This document shows positions 32,771 through 43,327 of a stretch of 64,000 nt of DNA, piece after piece. The notes beneath the pieces were generated by a model. It saw nothing but the letters and a program-made list of their open reading frames with translations. It ran no database searches and was not told the origin of the DNA. The translations under genes and the position numbers were made by a program. Location: positions 1,612,001-1,676,000 of the forward strand of contig OZ251226.1 of NCBI GenBank assembly GCA_965240325.2. Direction: 5' to 3'. Within the stretch, counting starts at the first letter, position 1; each line of letters opens with the position of its first letter. Source of the DNA: Rebecca billardiae RCC1528 (lineage: Eukaryota > Haptophyta).

Positions 32771-35700
32771 TCATGTCGCCTGTCGGCCAGCCCGTCTGTC
32801 CGGGAAGAGGTGGGCCTGCGTGTGCCAATGTGCGTGTGCGTGGTGCATCGCGTGGCGTCGCGCCTGTCGTCGCTCCAGCAGCAGGTGCAGCTCATCCTCG
32901 ACCATCGCGTGGATCGACTCGATGCCCTCGTCGTACAGGCCGTCGTCGTACAGTGAGTCACTGCGCACTGTATGTGTGTGCGCGAGGTAGCCGTCCACCG
33001 TCCGCAACTCGACGGCAAGGTTGGCCAACCCGTCTGCGCACGCAAGTTGTGCGAGGAGGGCGGCGGAGAGAATGTCGAGGATGAAGGAGGCCACGTCGGC
33101 CCAGTGCGAGCGCATGTACTCGAGGCCCTCTTCAGTGAGGTGCTCGTTGAGCTCCTCCACAAGCTCTTCGCGCGGCTGGTTGGTGAGCGGCTGCGTCACC
33201 GACAGCCAGACGCCCAGCACGGCGTGATATGCCCAGAGGCCGAAGAAAGCCACGGTCGCGACCTTACAGCCCTGCTTCAACAGCGCTGCGCCCGCAAAGG
33301 CCTTGGTCGCGCGGTAGGCGCCTGGCTCGCGACTCGCATTCACCACATGCGCGATGAGCATGTACCCGACCAAGGCACTCGAGAAGGTGACGGTGGCGCC
33401 GCCAAACCACGCATCCCCCACCGTGTGCATGGGGAAGAGGAGGCCTCCAAAGACCACCGCGAAATGCACCACGGGGATCACCCAGATGACCCAACCCCAC
33501 ACGGAAGAGTGCGGCACGATGGACTTCCACACGTGCGACGCGCGCAGCATGGCGGGGAACGACGCGAGCAAGATGGGGAGCACGCTGCGCATGGAGCTGG
33601 ACGCAATCTCCAGGCGGTAGCGCCAGGAGATCACCGGAGCCGAAAGCGAACCTCGCATCTCGTCCTCGATCACGTCCTGGATGCCGAGCGCGGAGAACCA
33701 CGGCACTGCGGTCAGGACTACTGGAGCGACAGCGTTGAGGGCGAAGCCGGCGAGCAGGAAGCGCTGGGAGCGGAGCCACACGCGGCCAGCGGCGAGAGCG
33801 CAGACGACGAGCAGAAAGGCCAGCATCTTGGCCACGGCAGTGCCCACAGCCATGCCCAGGCGCCAACGCGCCATGAGGCAGTCCGCCGCCCTGGACGTCG
33901 TGTACAACTTGCGCTGGCCGCAAGCCGTTTGCGCAACGGTGCGCACAGCGCCGAGCACCGCCAAGCGCGTGAGGTCGTCAGCCTCAAGCGTTGCCGAGAG
34001 CTCGGCATCGGTGGGCACGTGCTTGCAGACGGACCCAAGGAGAGTGCGCAACGCCTCCGAGCAGCGCTCCGTGCACCGCGCAGCGAGGCCGCGAGAGGCA
34101 GCGTCGTAGCCAACCCCGAGCTCAGCGGCGGCGCCGTTGATGGCGCCTTGGGCGACTGCGCCGAGGGCATTGGCAGTGAGCTGCGCCTCTGCGCGCGTGT
34201 CGGCGCAGACGAGCATGATCGCGTCACGTGTGCTGTTTGCAGCCGCCTCCGCAGCCACCGCGGAGCCAGTGGCCTCGAGCGTGGCGGCATACGCCGTTTC
34301 GCTGGCATTGGCAGTGCGCCCCGCGCACGAGGCAGTGACGCCAGCTCCGAGCGACACTTCAGCCGCGGCGACCTCGGACGTGACGGCGTCCGCAGCGGCC
34401 TCGAGGACGGACGACGCGATGGCGGGCAACTCGTCGCACTCCTTCGCACACCGCTCGTCGCCAAAGTCCTGCAGCTCGCTCCGTATGATGACGGATACAT
34501 CGATGGAGGGCGAGGGCTCGTAGCGCTCCGCGCCGCACGCGGTCTCGAGCGTGTTCTGGCTCGAGCCAATGGCGAGCGGGTCCCCTGCGTCCTGCATGCT
34601 GCCAGTGGCGAGAGAGGCGAGGGTGACGATGCTCGAGCTCGAAAGCAGCAGGAGCAGGATGGTGACCATCACGGAGTACCGCCAGGCCGTGTAGTTGCTC
34701 GCCTCAGAGGGCTCGGCGTGCGGGATGGCCTTGGCGCGCTCGTCGTAGAAGCGCACGTCGCGCCAGCGGTGGGCAGAGAGATCGGACACGAAGAAGGCGC
34801 GCACGACGTGGCGCACCACCCACACGCGCTCCCAGCACCAAACGTGCGTGACGGTCCGTTCGGGCTGGATGATGTGCGCAGCCTGATGCGCGATCATCGC
34901 TGCTCTCAACTTCTTGGCGATCATCGGCTTCTCCCGAGGCGGCCCGCCCGCCCTGTGCGCCGCGCGCCGCGAATTGGTGCGCCGAATGAGCGCCACCAAC
35001 CGTTCTCCAGTGGACATGCGTCGCACCACCTTTCGTGCACCCGCGGGGTGTGCTGTCTCGATGCGGATACCGCCCAGGACGAGGTGAGGGTCGCCGCGGC
35101 CGCGCCAGCAACGTCTGCGCACTGATTCGAGCCTCAGTGTGGCTGCGACGCCGACGCCGACGATGGCAGCTGCTCCGACGGAGAGGCCGGCGATGAGAGG
35201 CGCGGTCCAGATGCTCTGCGCGCTTCCCGCGTCGTCGTCGGCAGACGGCCCGTCACCGTCGCGGCCGCCGTCACCATCGTCGCCATCGTCGTCGTCCTCG
35301 GCCCCATCCGCTGGCGTCAGCGTCTCGCCCGGCTGCGACGTCTCCGAGGTGCCCCCCGTGCAGTACTTGGCATTGCCGATCAAATGCTCCACGCCGCAGA
35401 ACTTGCCGTGGCCGGCGTAGGTCGGGTCGCACGCAGTGCAGGATGCCTGGCACGCGGCGTCCTCCACACCCGCGTCGCGCACATCACACACCGCGTAGTC
35501 AGAAGGCCCACACACGTCTTGACCGAGCACGTCCGCGTCGCCGCGCACGGCAGGAAAGTGCACCGCCACAGATGGCACATGGAAGTACCCAAGGCTGCCC
35601 GTGAAGGGGGGCGTGGCCACCACGAGGTCGTACTGGTTGACAAACCGATAGTGCTCTGTCACAAGCCTGCCGTAGAAGTCGCCAAATGCCACCCCGCCCA

Positions 35701-36790
35701 CTCGAGGTTGGGCGAAGGTGACGACGAATGGTCGATGGAGGTTCCACGGCGTCATGTGGCGCAGGCTGCCAGCGTTGCGAGGCATTGCGTACGCGCACGG
35801 CAGCACGCCCAAGCACGCGGGCGTGGCGCTCGTCCCGTTGCCGTACTGGGCAGCCAGGCCGAGGTCCCACATGCTGGCCAGGTCGAAGGCGGCAAGGGTT
35901 GCCACTGCACCGCCTTTGGAGTGACCAACGACGGCCAAGCTCGCGGGCTCGTCGTGCGCGGCCAGGATCTCGTCGTTGACGTGCGCAAGCGCGTCGTAGA
36001 CCATCCCTTGGAGCTCCGAGTACTCCTCAAAGAAGCCGCGATGCACCCACACGGAGTCCCAGTCATCGCCGAGACCGCGCCAAGGGTGCTCGGGAGCGAG
36101 GTCGAGGTTGTTCCACCAGTTTGTCAGCGAGTACTTGTCCGTCCCTTGGAATGCCACCGTCACGGCGTGCTTGGCTGCGTCGTACATGACCACCACCGTG
36201 AGGTCAGCTTGCCGTGCGCACCTCCGCCGGACCAGAGTCACGTTTGGCAGGAGGGAGCACGCGACGCACGTCCAATTGTCCACGCTGGCGATGTCGTCGA
36301 GAGTGGGGCGCAACTCCCATTGGGCTCCACAGCTTTGCCCGGGGTACGCCTTGGAGTCGCTCGAGACGCAGTACGGCAACGTAGCTGCCAGTGCGTAGTA
36401 CGCCATGTCGCCACTGCTGACGAGTTCGTGCGCCGAGGTGTACGCCTGGCGCTCGAGCACACCCTGCGGCTCGTAGACGGTGCGATTCGGCAGGTCGACG
36501 CACACGTCCCACCACCACGACGCATCCGCGGCGATTCCGCATCCAGACTCGTCGCTGGCGGCTGTGGAGCCATGCGCCCCTTCCGTCCGGCACCAGCTGC
36601 GCCCCGAGGGGCATTGCGAGCCGTCATGCACGTCGGCGCGCAGCTCGCACGGCTCGCACTCGGAGATGCACGTGCAGTTCGACTCGGTGGGAGCGAGGTG
36701 TGCGAGGTGCAAGATGCGCCCGTGAGGATGGCCGAGGGCGAGCGATGCCACCACAGGCACGTGGAGAAGGAGCAGGAGGAGCGCCTTCAT
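32771..36790 (-). CDS. Membrane-anchored class 3 lipase-like protein, copy 2
   Basis: Intronless, 1339 aa, ATG 36790. Near-identical to the copy at 23836-27999, including the signal peptide (MKALLLLLLHVPVVASLALG), the nucleophile elbow VVGHSKGGAVATLAA and all membrane helices. Differences cluster in three places. The basic loop after the first membrane helix (about residues 570-640) has substitutions and indels (for example RRTNSRRAAHRAGGPPRE). An Ala-rich-region neighbour carries a few changes. The C-terminus lacks a block of about 25 residues before LYDDGLYDEGIESIHAMVED and then ends in a different, His-rich tail (HHAHAHWHTQAHLF) after a frame change. The catalytic region is unbroken, so both copies look functional. 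The duplication appears recent or is kept similar by gene conversion. Confidence 0.82.
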   Translation of the reverse strand: MKALLLLLLHVPVVASLALGHPHGRILHLAHLAPTESNCTCISECEPCELRADVHDGSQCPSGRSWCRTEGAHGSTAASDESGCGIAADASWWWDVCVDLPNRTVYEPQGVLERQAYTSAHELVSSGDMAYYALAATLPYCVSSDSKAYPGQSCGAQWELRPTLDDIASVDNWTCVACSLLPNVTLVRRRCARQADLTVVVMYDAAKHAVTVAFQGTDKYSLTNWWNNLDLAPEHPWRGLGDDWDSVWVHRGFFEEYSELQGMVYDALAHVNDEILAAHDEPASLAVVGHSKGGAVATLAAFDLASMWDLGLAAQYGNGTSATPACLGVLPCAYAMPRNAGSLRHMTPWNLHRPFVVTFAQPRVGGVAFGDFYGRLVTEHYRFVNQYDLVVATPPFTGSLGYFHVPSVAVHFPAVRGDADVLGQDVCGPSDYAVCDVRDAGVEDAACQASCTACDPTYAGHGKFCGVEHLIGNAKYCTGGTSETSQPGETLTPADGAEDDDDGDDGDGGRDGDGPSADDDAGSAQSIWTAPLIAGLSVGAAAIVGVGVAATLRLESVRRRCWRGRGDPHLVLGGIRIETAHPAGARKVVRRMSTGERLVALIRRTNSRRAAHRAGGPPREKPMIAKKLRAAMIAHQAAHIIQPERTVTHVWCWERVWVVRHVVRAFFVSDLSAHRWRDVRFYDERAKAIPHAEPSEASNYTAWRYSVMVTILLLLLSSSSIVTLASLATGSMQDAGDPLAIGSSQNTLETACGAERYEPSPSIDVSVIIRSELQDFGDERCAKECDELPAIASSVLEAAADAVTSEVAAAEVSLGAGVTASCAGRTANASETAYAATLEATGSAVAAEAAANSTRDAIMLVCADTRAEAQLTANALGAVAQGAINGAAAELGVGYDAASRGLAARCTERCSEALRTLLGSVCKHVPTDAELSATLEADDLTRLAVLGAVRTVAQTACGQRKLYTTSRAADCLMARWRLGMAVGTAVAKMLAFLLVVCALAAGRVWLRSQRFLLAGFALNAVAPVVLTAVPWFSALGIQDVIEDEMRGSLSAPVISWRYRLEIASSSMRSVLPILLASFPAMLRASHVWKSIVPHSSVWGWVIWVIPVVHFAVVFGGLLFPMHTVGDAWFGGATVTFSSALVGYMLIAHVVNASREPGAYRATKAFAGAALLKQGCKVATVAFFGLWAYHAVLGVWLSVTQPLTNQPREELVEELNEHLTEEGLEYMRSHWADVASFILDILSAALLAQLACADGLANLAVELRTVDGYLAHTHTVRSDSLYDDGLYDEGIESIHAMVEDELHLLLERRQARRHAMHHAHAHWHTQAHLFPDRRAGRQAT

Positions 36791-37234
36791 CCGTCCTTAC
36801 AGTATCGGAGGCGTAAAGGACGTCGCGTCCGCGTTCACCGTCCACGGTGAGACGGGTCAGGCCGCACCCAAGTTTCTAACTCGGAACGTCAACCAACTGT
36901 TTCAGCTTCGTCATCGTTGGTTCGTGTAGTAGTAGTAGAGTTACTTTAGTAAATCTCGCCTGCCTGAGCTGTGTGCGTCTCTTATTATTCTTAGTTTTTT
37001 TTTCCCTTTATAACGGGCTCCGGGTGATCAGACTGGCGGCCGAAGCCTCCAGCCCTACCCTGGCCAGCCCCCAACCAACCACCACCCTCACCCAACCTCA
37101 AACCACTGACCGATACACCGAGTAGTAAACTGTATTTCTACGACGAAGTCAGCTCGTTATTTGGGCGCCACTTGGCCGATGCGCGGCCGAGGCTGCGCCA
37201 TGCCGGCCATCTCCACGTCGCCGAATCGGCCGCG
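36791..37234. other. Divergent intergenic region with repeat R (right copy, 36996-37106)
   Basis: Lies between the 5' ends of lipase copy 2 and the sulfotransferase gene. Contains repeat R in inverted orientation relative to 23490-23608, a poly-T run at about 36993-37003 and TTTATAA at 37008. No gene. Confidence 0.5.
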
Positions 37235-39082
37235 ATGCGGATGCGAGCGGCGAGGTGGAGGACGGCGCAAACATTCGCCACGAGCGTGCTGACGCTCCGT
37301 ATTGCGTGCGCCGCCGTCGTGCTGGCTCCCGACGAGGCTGACGGCCTTTTTCCGACGCTTTTCATTATTGGGGCGGCCAAGGCGGGCAGCACTTTCCTCT
37401 TCGACTGCGTCACGGATAGCATGCACCCGAGCCGAATCTGCGCGACCGCCGAGCCGCCCGGCGCCTGGCATGCGGCGTGCTTGGGCCAGCCATTTGTGCT
37501 CCCTGCGCTGCAGATCGGTCTGCGCGTGGCGGATGACCGCGGGAGGGATGTCGTGCTGCGGCGCACCCGCGCAAAGGAGCGGTACGTTCTCTCGAGCGCC
37601 ATGTATCACGGACCCCGCGACCCCGTCCAACGAGCGCGCTTCTACCGCGGGCCCTCGCTCCCAGCCGAGCTGTGGGGCAGCGCTCGGCCGGAGACGCACG
37701 GCGAGGAGGCTGGCGCGCCGGCGGCGCACCTCGCCGCCCGCGTGGTGCGCGGCTGCGTCGCGCACGCGCGCGGGGCGGGGGGCTTGGGCTGCCCACTCGA
37801 CGCCAACCCGGCTGCTCGCTCGCGCGGCGAGCTCGAGCCCACGCGGCTTGGCGGCGCATGCAAATGGCGCCGGGCAGTCGGCACCCTGCGCGCCCCCGCA
37901 GTCGTGGCCGCGCTGCCGCAGTGCGCGCCGCTCGCTGCAAACATGAGCGCCGCAGTGCGCGCGAGCGTGATGCTCAGCGTTGTGGTCGCGTACCCGCCGC
38001 CCGGGCTCCGCCGGGCTGGCGCGCGTGGCATCGATGCCTCTCCCTACTACCTCGCTGAGCCGCGCGCGGCCCAGGCGCTTCGAGATCTGATGCCAGCGCC
38101 CCTTGTCGCGCGCGCACGATTCATCGTGCTGCTCAGGCTGCCGTGGGAGCGCGCGCGCTCGGAGTGGGCGATGGTGAGCCGGGTTCGCAAGGGCCGCAGT
38201 CCGCACGCCACCTTCGAGGCGGCGGTGCTGGACAACGCCCGCCGCGTTGCGCGCTGCCTGGCGCAAACTGCTGCGGCTGCCGCCCGGTCGGCGGCGGTGC
38301 GGGCTGCGACCGGTGCGGCCAGCGGCGAGCGCATCGACGCAGGCGGGCGCGGCGGGAGCGCGCTCGACTCGCTGGACGGCGGCCCGGGCGCGCTCCTCGG
38401 CGGGCTGATCCGGCATGAGCTCCCGCCCGCGCAGCACGCCTTGCTCAGCGCCGCGTGCGTGCGGCCCTCGGTGACGGCTCACTTCACCAACGGGTTGTAT
38501 GGCCTCGGGCTCGGTCACTGGCTGAACGCGGGCTTTGCCGCGGGGCAGTTTGCTCTGCTGCCGACGGGGGCGATGCGAGGCATGCGCGCAGACGCGCTGC
38601 TGCGCTTCGTCGGCGAGCACCTGCTGGGCGAGGGTATGGGAGCAGCCGCGGCGGCGACCCGGGGCGCGGCCAAGTGCGAGGCGGCCGCGTTCGGCGGAGA
38701 GCCGCTCCCACAGCATCGGACCCCAGACGGCGCGCCGCCTGTCGAGCGCGCGCGTGTCCGCGCGCTTGCGCGCCTTTTCTTCCAGAGGGCCGCGCCGACA
38801 TTGCACACGGTGTTACCGCCCCAGCTGAGCCCCGGCCTGCGCGGTGGCGGTCAGTGGCTCTGGGCCTCTCGCCGGCAGTACGCGTGCACGCGCGCGCTGT
38901 GCCCGCCGCCAGCAGTGGAGGGCGGGCGGCCCGCTGAGGGCGTGCGCGACGCAGACGTAGTCGGAGTCGGCTTTGGACCTCGGGACGAAGAGCTGCTGCT
39001 GCGGCGAGACCATCATATGCAGGACTCTGGCGCACGACGACGTGTTGTAGTAACGGCGGCGGCTGCGAACTCATCCGGATGA
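37235..39082 (+). CDS. Golgi-type carbohydrate sulfotransferase
   Basis: Single frame of 615 aa from ATG 37235. A hydrophobic N-terminal segment (residues about 12-30) looks like a signal anchor of a type II Golgi protein. The PAPS 5'-phosphosulfate loop is at about residues 43-55 (FIIGAAKAGSTFLFDC). The 3'-phosphate motif is at about 294-312 (ARFIVLLRLPWERARSEW), preceded by SPYYLAEPRAA, which is common in heparan/chondroitin sulfotransferases. The enzyme would transfer sulfate from PAPS to a glycan or similar acceptor in the Golgi lumen. A long Ala/Arg-rich insertion (about 130-260) and a divergent C-terminus make it longer than typical members (300-450 aa). Some of the insertion might be unspliced intron, but no clear boundaries are visible. 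Acceptor unknown. Confidence 0.78.
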   Translation: MRMRAARWRTAQTFATSVLTLRIACAAVVLAPDEADGLFPTLFIIGAAKAGSTFLFDCVTDSMHPSRICATAEPPGAWHAACLGQPFVLPALQIGLRVADDRGRDVVLRRTRAKERYVLSSAMYHGPRDPVQRARFYRGPSLPAELWGSARPETHGEEAGAPAAHLAARVVRGCVAHARGAGGLGCPLDANPAARSRGELEPTRLGGACKWRRAVGTLRAPAVVAALPQCAPLAANMSAAVRASVMLSVVVAYPPPGLRRAGARGIDASPYYLAEPRAAQALRDLMPAPLVARARFIVLLRLPWERARSEWAMVSRVRKGRSPHATFEAAVLDNARRVARCLAQTAAAAARSAAVRAATGAASGERIDAGGRGGSALDSLDGGPGALLGGLIRHELPPAQHALLSAACVRPSVTAHFTNGLYGLGLGHWLNAGFAAGQFALLPTGAMRGMRADALLRFVGEHLLGEGMGAAAAATRGAAKCEAAAFGGEPLPQHRTPDGAPPVERARVRALARLFFQRAAPTLHTVLPPQLSPGLRGGGQWLWASRRQYACTRALCPPPAVEGGRPAEGVRDADVVGVGFGPRDEELLLRRDHHMQDSGARRRVVVTAAAANSSG

Positions 39083-39453
39083 CGATGCACCGCCGTGACT
39101 TCGGTTTGGCCGCGATTGGCGGAGTCAATATCTATCATATCTACGGCGGGTCGTCTAGAGTCACGTCAGTCAACGTACTCGATTCTCCGCGGTACAGATA
39201 ACGACAGACTTAGTAATGACACAGACTTGACGGACCGCCCACCCAGGGGCCAGTGTAACAGTCGGTGAGTGCCTCGGTGCCCAGCAGCATGTCCATGATC
39301 AGAATCGATCCCCGGCCAGTAGACAGAGTCGTAGCTTATTGATTCTAGTATTCTGACTCGTACTTCGATTGACACTGACCGGTCTGCTTCCGGGATCGTG
39401 AACAGAATTTGAGATGACTGACTCACTCACACTGTCAGTGACAGTATACTCTG

Positions 39454-39521
<68 letters not shown>

Positions 39522-39567
39522 CCGGACGTCCGGACTCGGAGCGGTAATGACTGCTGAATCGGAGCTC
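39083..39567. other. Intergenic with (AG)n tract
   Basis: No gene. Contains the AG microsatellite at 39457-39516 immediately before Helitron2-like copy D. Confidence 0.5.
39457..39516. repeat. (AG)n microsatellite, 30 units
   Basis: Perfect alternating AG over 60 bp. Confidence 0.95.
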
Positions 39568-41684
39568 ATGGCCCGCGGTGCAGGGCGGAGCGCGCAGCGT
39601 GGAGCCCGCACCAGCGGGCCGGAACCACGTTTCAAAAAGATCTTTGATCAAGAAAAAGGGACGCGGGGGCCGATTTTTAGGGCTGGCGGAGACCGAGTTT
39701 CGAATTTTGAGACCCTCTCTACAGATGCATCACGGAGAAAAAAACCGCGTCCACGACATTCCCCTAATCAATCGTGGACGGCCGGGCGTGAGAGTTCACT
39801 TCTGTGTGAAGTAGGACGGTTACAAGTCCAATACAAGCGTCAGCTTCTCCTAAATTCCCCTTTATAATGGGCTCCGGGTGATCAGACTGGCGGCCGAAGC
39901 CTCCAGCCCTACCCTGGCCAGCCCCCAACCAACCACCACTTCTTTGAGGCTATTTTTGCACGTCCTTACGGGATCAGTGAAGTAACCAACCGATATATAT
40001 TGGCTTCGTCGGGGTCGTATTCACTACTGGAGTATATTGGGTAATTGTGGGTACTCTCGTTCAGTCTATCATATCAGTACATTGGCTCGCTAACGGTGTT
40101 GGGGGCATAAGGTCATTTTGGGTAATTGTGGGTATTATCATACCCAGTTGGGTGCCAGGGGGCGCGCGGCACGCGCTCGCTCCAAAACGGGGCGAGCCCT
40201 CGTCGCCCTCGATCGACCGCCATCGGTGTGGACGACCGCGCGGAGCGCGCGCCGCGCGCGCGCCGCCCGCGCGGCCGCGGGCGCCTCCCGCGCGGGTGGC
40301 GCACGCACGCCCGCGCGCCCGCCCGCGCGCGCGGCCGCGTTTGCGGGCGCGCGCGGATTTTTGAAGGCTTCTGTCTGTCGGGCGTTGCGTCCGACTCGTG
40401 CGCCATGTCGTGCCATGTCGTGGCGTGCGCATGTGCGCACTCTCGGTGGGGTGGTGCGCGGGCGGCGGCGCTCTCCTGAATTCTACCCCGCGCCCGTTTC
40501 GCTGTGCGTGCGCGCTGCGTCGCGCAGGCACGCGAGAGTACCTGCGGCTCCCGCGCGGCCGACGTGGACGGTTGCCCCGGCGCGCCGCTCCAGCACGCGC
40601 TCGCGTGTCTGCGTGGACTGGGTTATAGCGCGCGTGCCGCGCCTTCTTTTCTCGGTGCAGGCGCGCTGGCTGCAGGCCTTGGCCATCGACTACGCGGCGC
40701 GCACCCTAGCACTCCCTAGCAGCCAGCCGCGACGAGTCCGAGTCTGCGCGCGCAGATGGGCGGCGGCGCGCAGGCCGTGCGCGCGCAGATACACGAGCAC
40801 GTGCGCGTGAAGGCGCTGGGCGCCGAGCTGGCAAAGCGCGACGCCGAGCTCGACGCGTGCGCGCAGAGGCGCTGGGCGCCGAGCTGGCGAAGCGAGACGC
40901 CGAGCTCGACGCGCTGCGTCACGCGGCACGGATGCGCTGGGCGCGCGCGCTGCCCTTGTCCACGCCCTGCAGCAGCTCGAGCAGGTGTGGACGGCCCTCG
41001 AAGCTACGGTGGGCGAGCGCGCGCCGCTCAGCCTGCCGCTGGCCGCCGCCATCCTCGAGGCCGACGCGGCGAAGCAGGCGGCGGGCGAGCACGGCGGCGC
41101 GGTGCGGAGCAGGGCACGCGTGCGCCTGGCGGCGGGCGCGACACGCCACTCGCTTCGTCCCACCCCGAGCTCCGCTCGGTCTGCGCGTGGCTGCGCAGCG
41201 TGGGCGGGCAGCAGTGGCGCGCGCTCTCGCTATGCCGGCCCGAGGCGCGCCGGCTGAGCGACCAGCGGCCCTTCGTCGAGCGCATGGCGCAGCGCGAGCA
41301 CCTCTAGCAGGTGCGCGCGCGCGCGCGCACGCGCCGGCCCGCGCCGCGCGGCGCCTCTCGCCCTGCACGCGCGCCGCCCCGCTTCCCCGCGCGGCCCGTC
41401 CGCGCCTCTCGCCCTGCGCGCGCGCCGCCCCGCTTCCCCGCGCGGCCCGTCCGCTGGTGTCCCGTGCCACCCTTGGCCGTCGGCGCGCCCATTCACGCGC
41501 CGCGAGTCCGACAGACGGGTCTGACTCTCACTCACTCTCCGAGACGGTGCGGCTCGGCCTGTCTGACTGCCAGGCAGACGCCAGACCGTGCGGATTGACG
41601 ACGTCACGGTCTCATTCTCAACCACTGCGCCGCGGGCCCCCAACTGCGTTGGTTCTACGGAAAAGGACCGCGGAACGCGGTCAT
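39568..41684 (+). mobile_element. Helitron2-like element, copy D (2117 bp, captured-looking interior)
   Basis: Starts ATGGCCCGCGG at 39568 and shares the left ~200 bp with the other copies. It ends with CCGCGGGCCCCCAACTGCGT, then GACCGCG-GAA-CGCGGTC at 41666-41682 and AT. Inside, repeat R lies at about 39860-39943, and 40140-41600 is very GC-rich with coding-like fragments instead of the C19-like gene. No transposition enzyme is visible. Confidence 0.65.
40756..41307 (+). pseudogene. Coding-like fragments inside element copy D
   Basis: Protein-like pieces appear in order but in different frames: a coiled-coil piece (ALGAELAKRDAELDA, 40811-40857, repeated at 40867-40913), a helical piece (VHALQQLEQVWTALEATVGE, then LSLPLAAAILEADAAKQ, about 40950-41100), and a piece ending in a stop (ELRSVCAWLRSVGGQQWRAL, to 41307). 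GC-rich GTGCG and GCAG stretches between them look like the host's introns. The 47-bp duplication has a period of 56 bp and shifts the frame. I read this as a captured, now broken, piece of an intron-bearing host gene of unknown identity. Confidence 0.4.
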
Positions 41685-43150
41685 CTAGCTATAGCCGATA
41701 TCATATGTGGGGTTATTGGCACAATAACTGATTGTCTAAGAGGACGGTGGGAGCGCAATGCGCCGTATGGTATCAACACCTGCCTGCCAATCGGCCCGAG
41801 GCAGGCGGCCGAGCGCAAGTCCGGCTGCCATCTTGGCCACCCTCTTCTCGTGCCACGAGGGTCTTTCGACTTCGAGCCTGCTCTGTGCGCGCGCACAACG
41901 GCCCAGAACTAGCTAACTCGTTGTGCTGCTCCTGGGCTTTGAGCGGGTTGGCATGGTGGCTCTGGACAGCCAATTGGTGGCCTGGATTCTTTCATTTGGC
42001 GCCGAGCCGACCGACGCGGCCCTGTGTCTCTCTCGCTCACGCAGCGGACGACGCCCTTCGTTTCGGAAGCGCCCTCTGTCCTGAGGCTGATGGCTGCAGC
42101 TGTTCTGGGCCCGCATCTTTCAGGGCGCCCGCCTCTGCACGATGGTGCCCCGTGCCTCGCTCTTGTGTGGCTTGGCGGCTCTCGAGCTGCGTCTTCCAAG
42201 CTGTCGGCGTCGAGCGGCCAGTCCTGCCGTGCGCTCGGCCTGAGCCGTGAGCGGGCTGCCGCTCGCACTTTGACTTTGTTTCCGAGGAACAAAAATCCCT
42301 TATTCAATGTATAGAGTCTGGTATCTCGCAGCGTGGCTCCGCCCTGCCCGGCGTGTGCCTCGCCTCCTTGCTGCATCTGGATGGCGCAGGCGCTTCGAGG
42401 ACGGCTAGACATATAATATATTATGGCGCACGGCCCCCCCCCGAAAGGTCTGAGCGTGAGCGAAAGCCGGGGGGGGGGGCGGCGCACGTGCTCCGCAAAA
42501 TCAAAAAGAGGATGCGCGCAGGATTTTGGGGATTTTTCGGTAGGTGGCCACCGCGTATGAGTGGATATCGCTGCCGCAATGATTGCGTTTGTACTGCCCC
42601 TTAATTTTAACGATAGTAACACTTAGGGGAATGCAGGGTGGAATAGCACATAACACCAGCCGTGTGTTAGAACATTCCGTCATAGTAAGATGCCTGAATT
42701 GTAAGAGCCTGAAACAGCTCGCCAACCATAGAAACGATAGGTTGGGTCGTCAGCTTTGATTCACGCGCTTCTGAAAAACAGCGTTTTAGATTAGACGCAT
42801 CCCTCTTCTCTTAAGAGAACTGCGCTTCAAAAACACCGTTTCAACGAAAGACGATCGCCCGCCATTCAACTGAAACGAGATTCTGCATAAAGCGAACCAA
42901 ACATTTGGTTCGGTGGCAATCCAATTCTTGTATTTCAGATGAACGACATAGCCTGAAGGCGAACATTCTCGCTCTCGACCCATATGATCATTTGTTGATG
43001 AGGCCTGAATTCGCTCATCAACAATGATGGCAGCGACGCGATATGGTATTGCGCGGGTAGCTTGAATCGACGTTCCCGCGCTCTATCTGCGATCAATATT
43101 TAAGAGCTCTCTGATTCAAATGGGTGTACGCTGTCCTGGACAGACTCTGA
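41685..43150. other. Intergenic; AT-rich island with a 65-aa open frame
   Basis: About 42590-43130 is clearly lower in GC than its surroundings. On its minus strand, ATG 42983 to TAA 42786 encodes 65 aa with balanced composition (GYVVHLKYKNWIATEPNVWF). No family recognised. 41700-42590 shows no gene. Confidence 0.4.
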
Positions 43151-43327
43151 TCAATGATGATCGGCACGAAAAGTTGCGCGTGACGGCTCGGTGACGACGA
43201 TCCAACGGCAAAGTGCCGCGGGTGCGGCGGCGGTGCGGCGGAGGCGGAGGCGGAGGCGTCGGGGGAGGCGGCTGAAGGGAGCGAGGGCGATGGTGGCGGC
43301 GCAGTCGAGGGAGGTGCGCCGAATGGC

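Noticed and set aside
32972-35125. 717-codon plus-strand frame within lipase copy 2
   Set aside because: Antisense shadow of the lipase gene; the same shadow appears opposite copy 1 (25609-27660).
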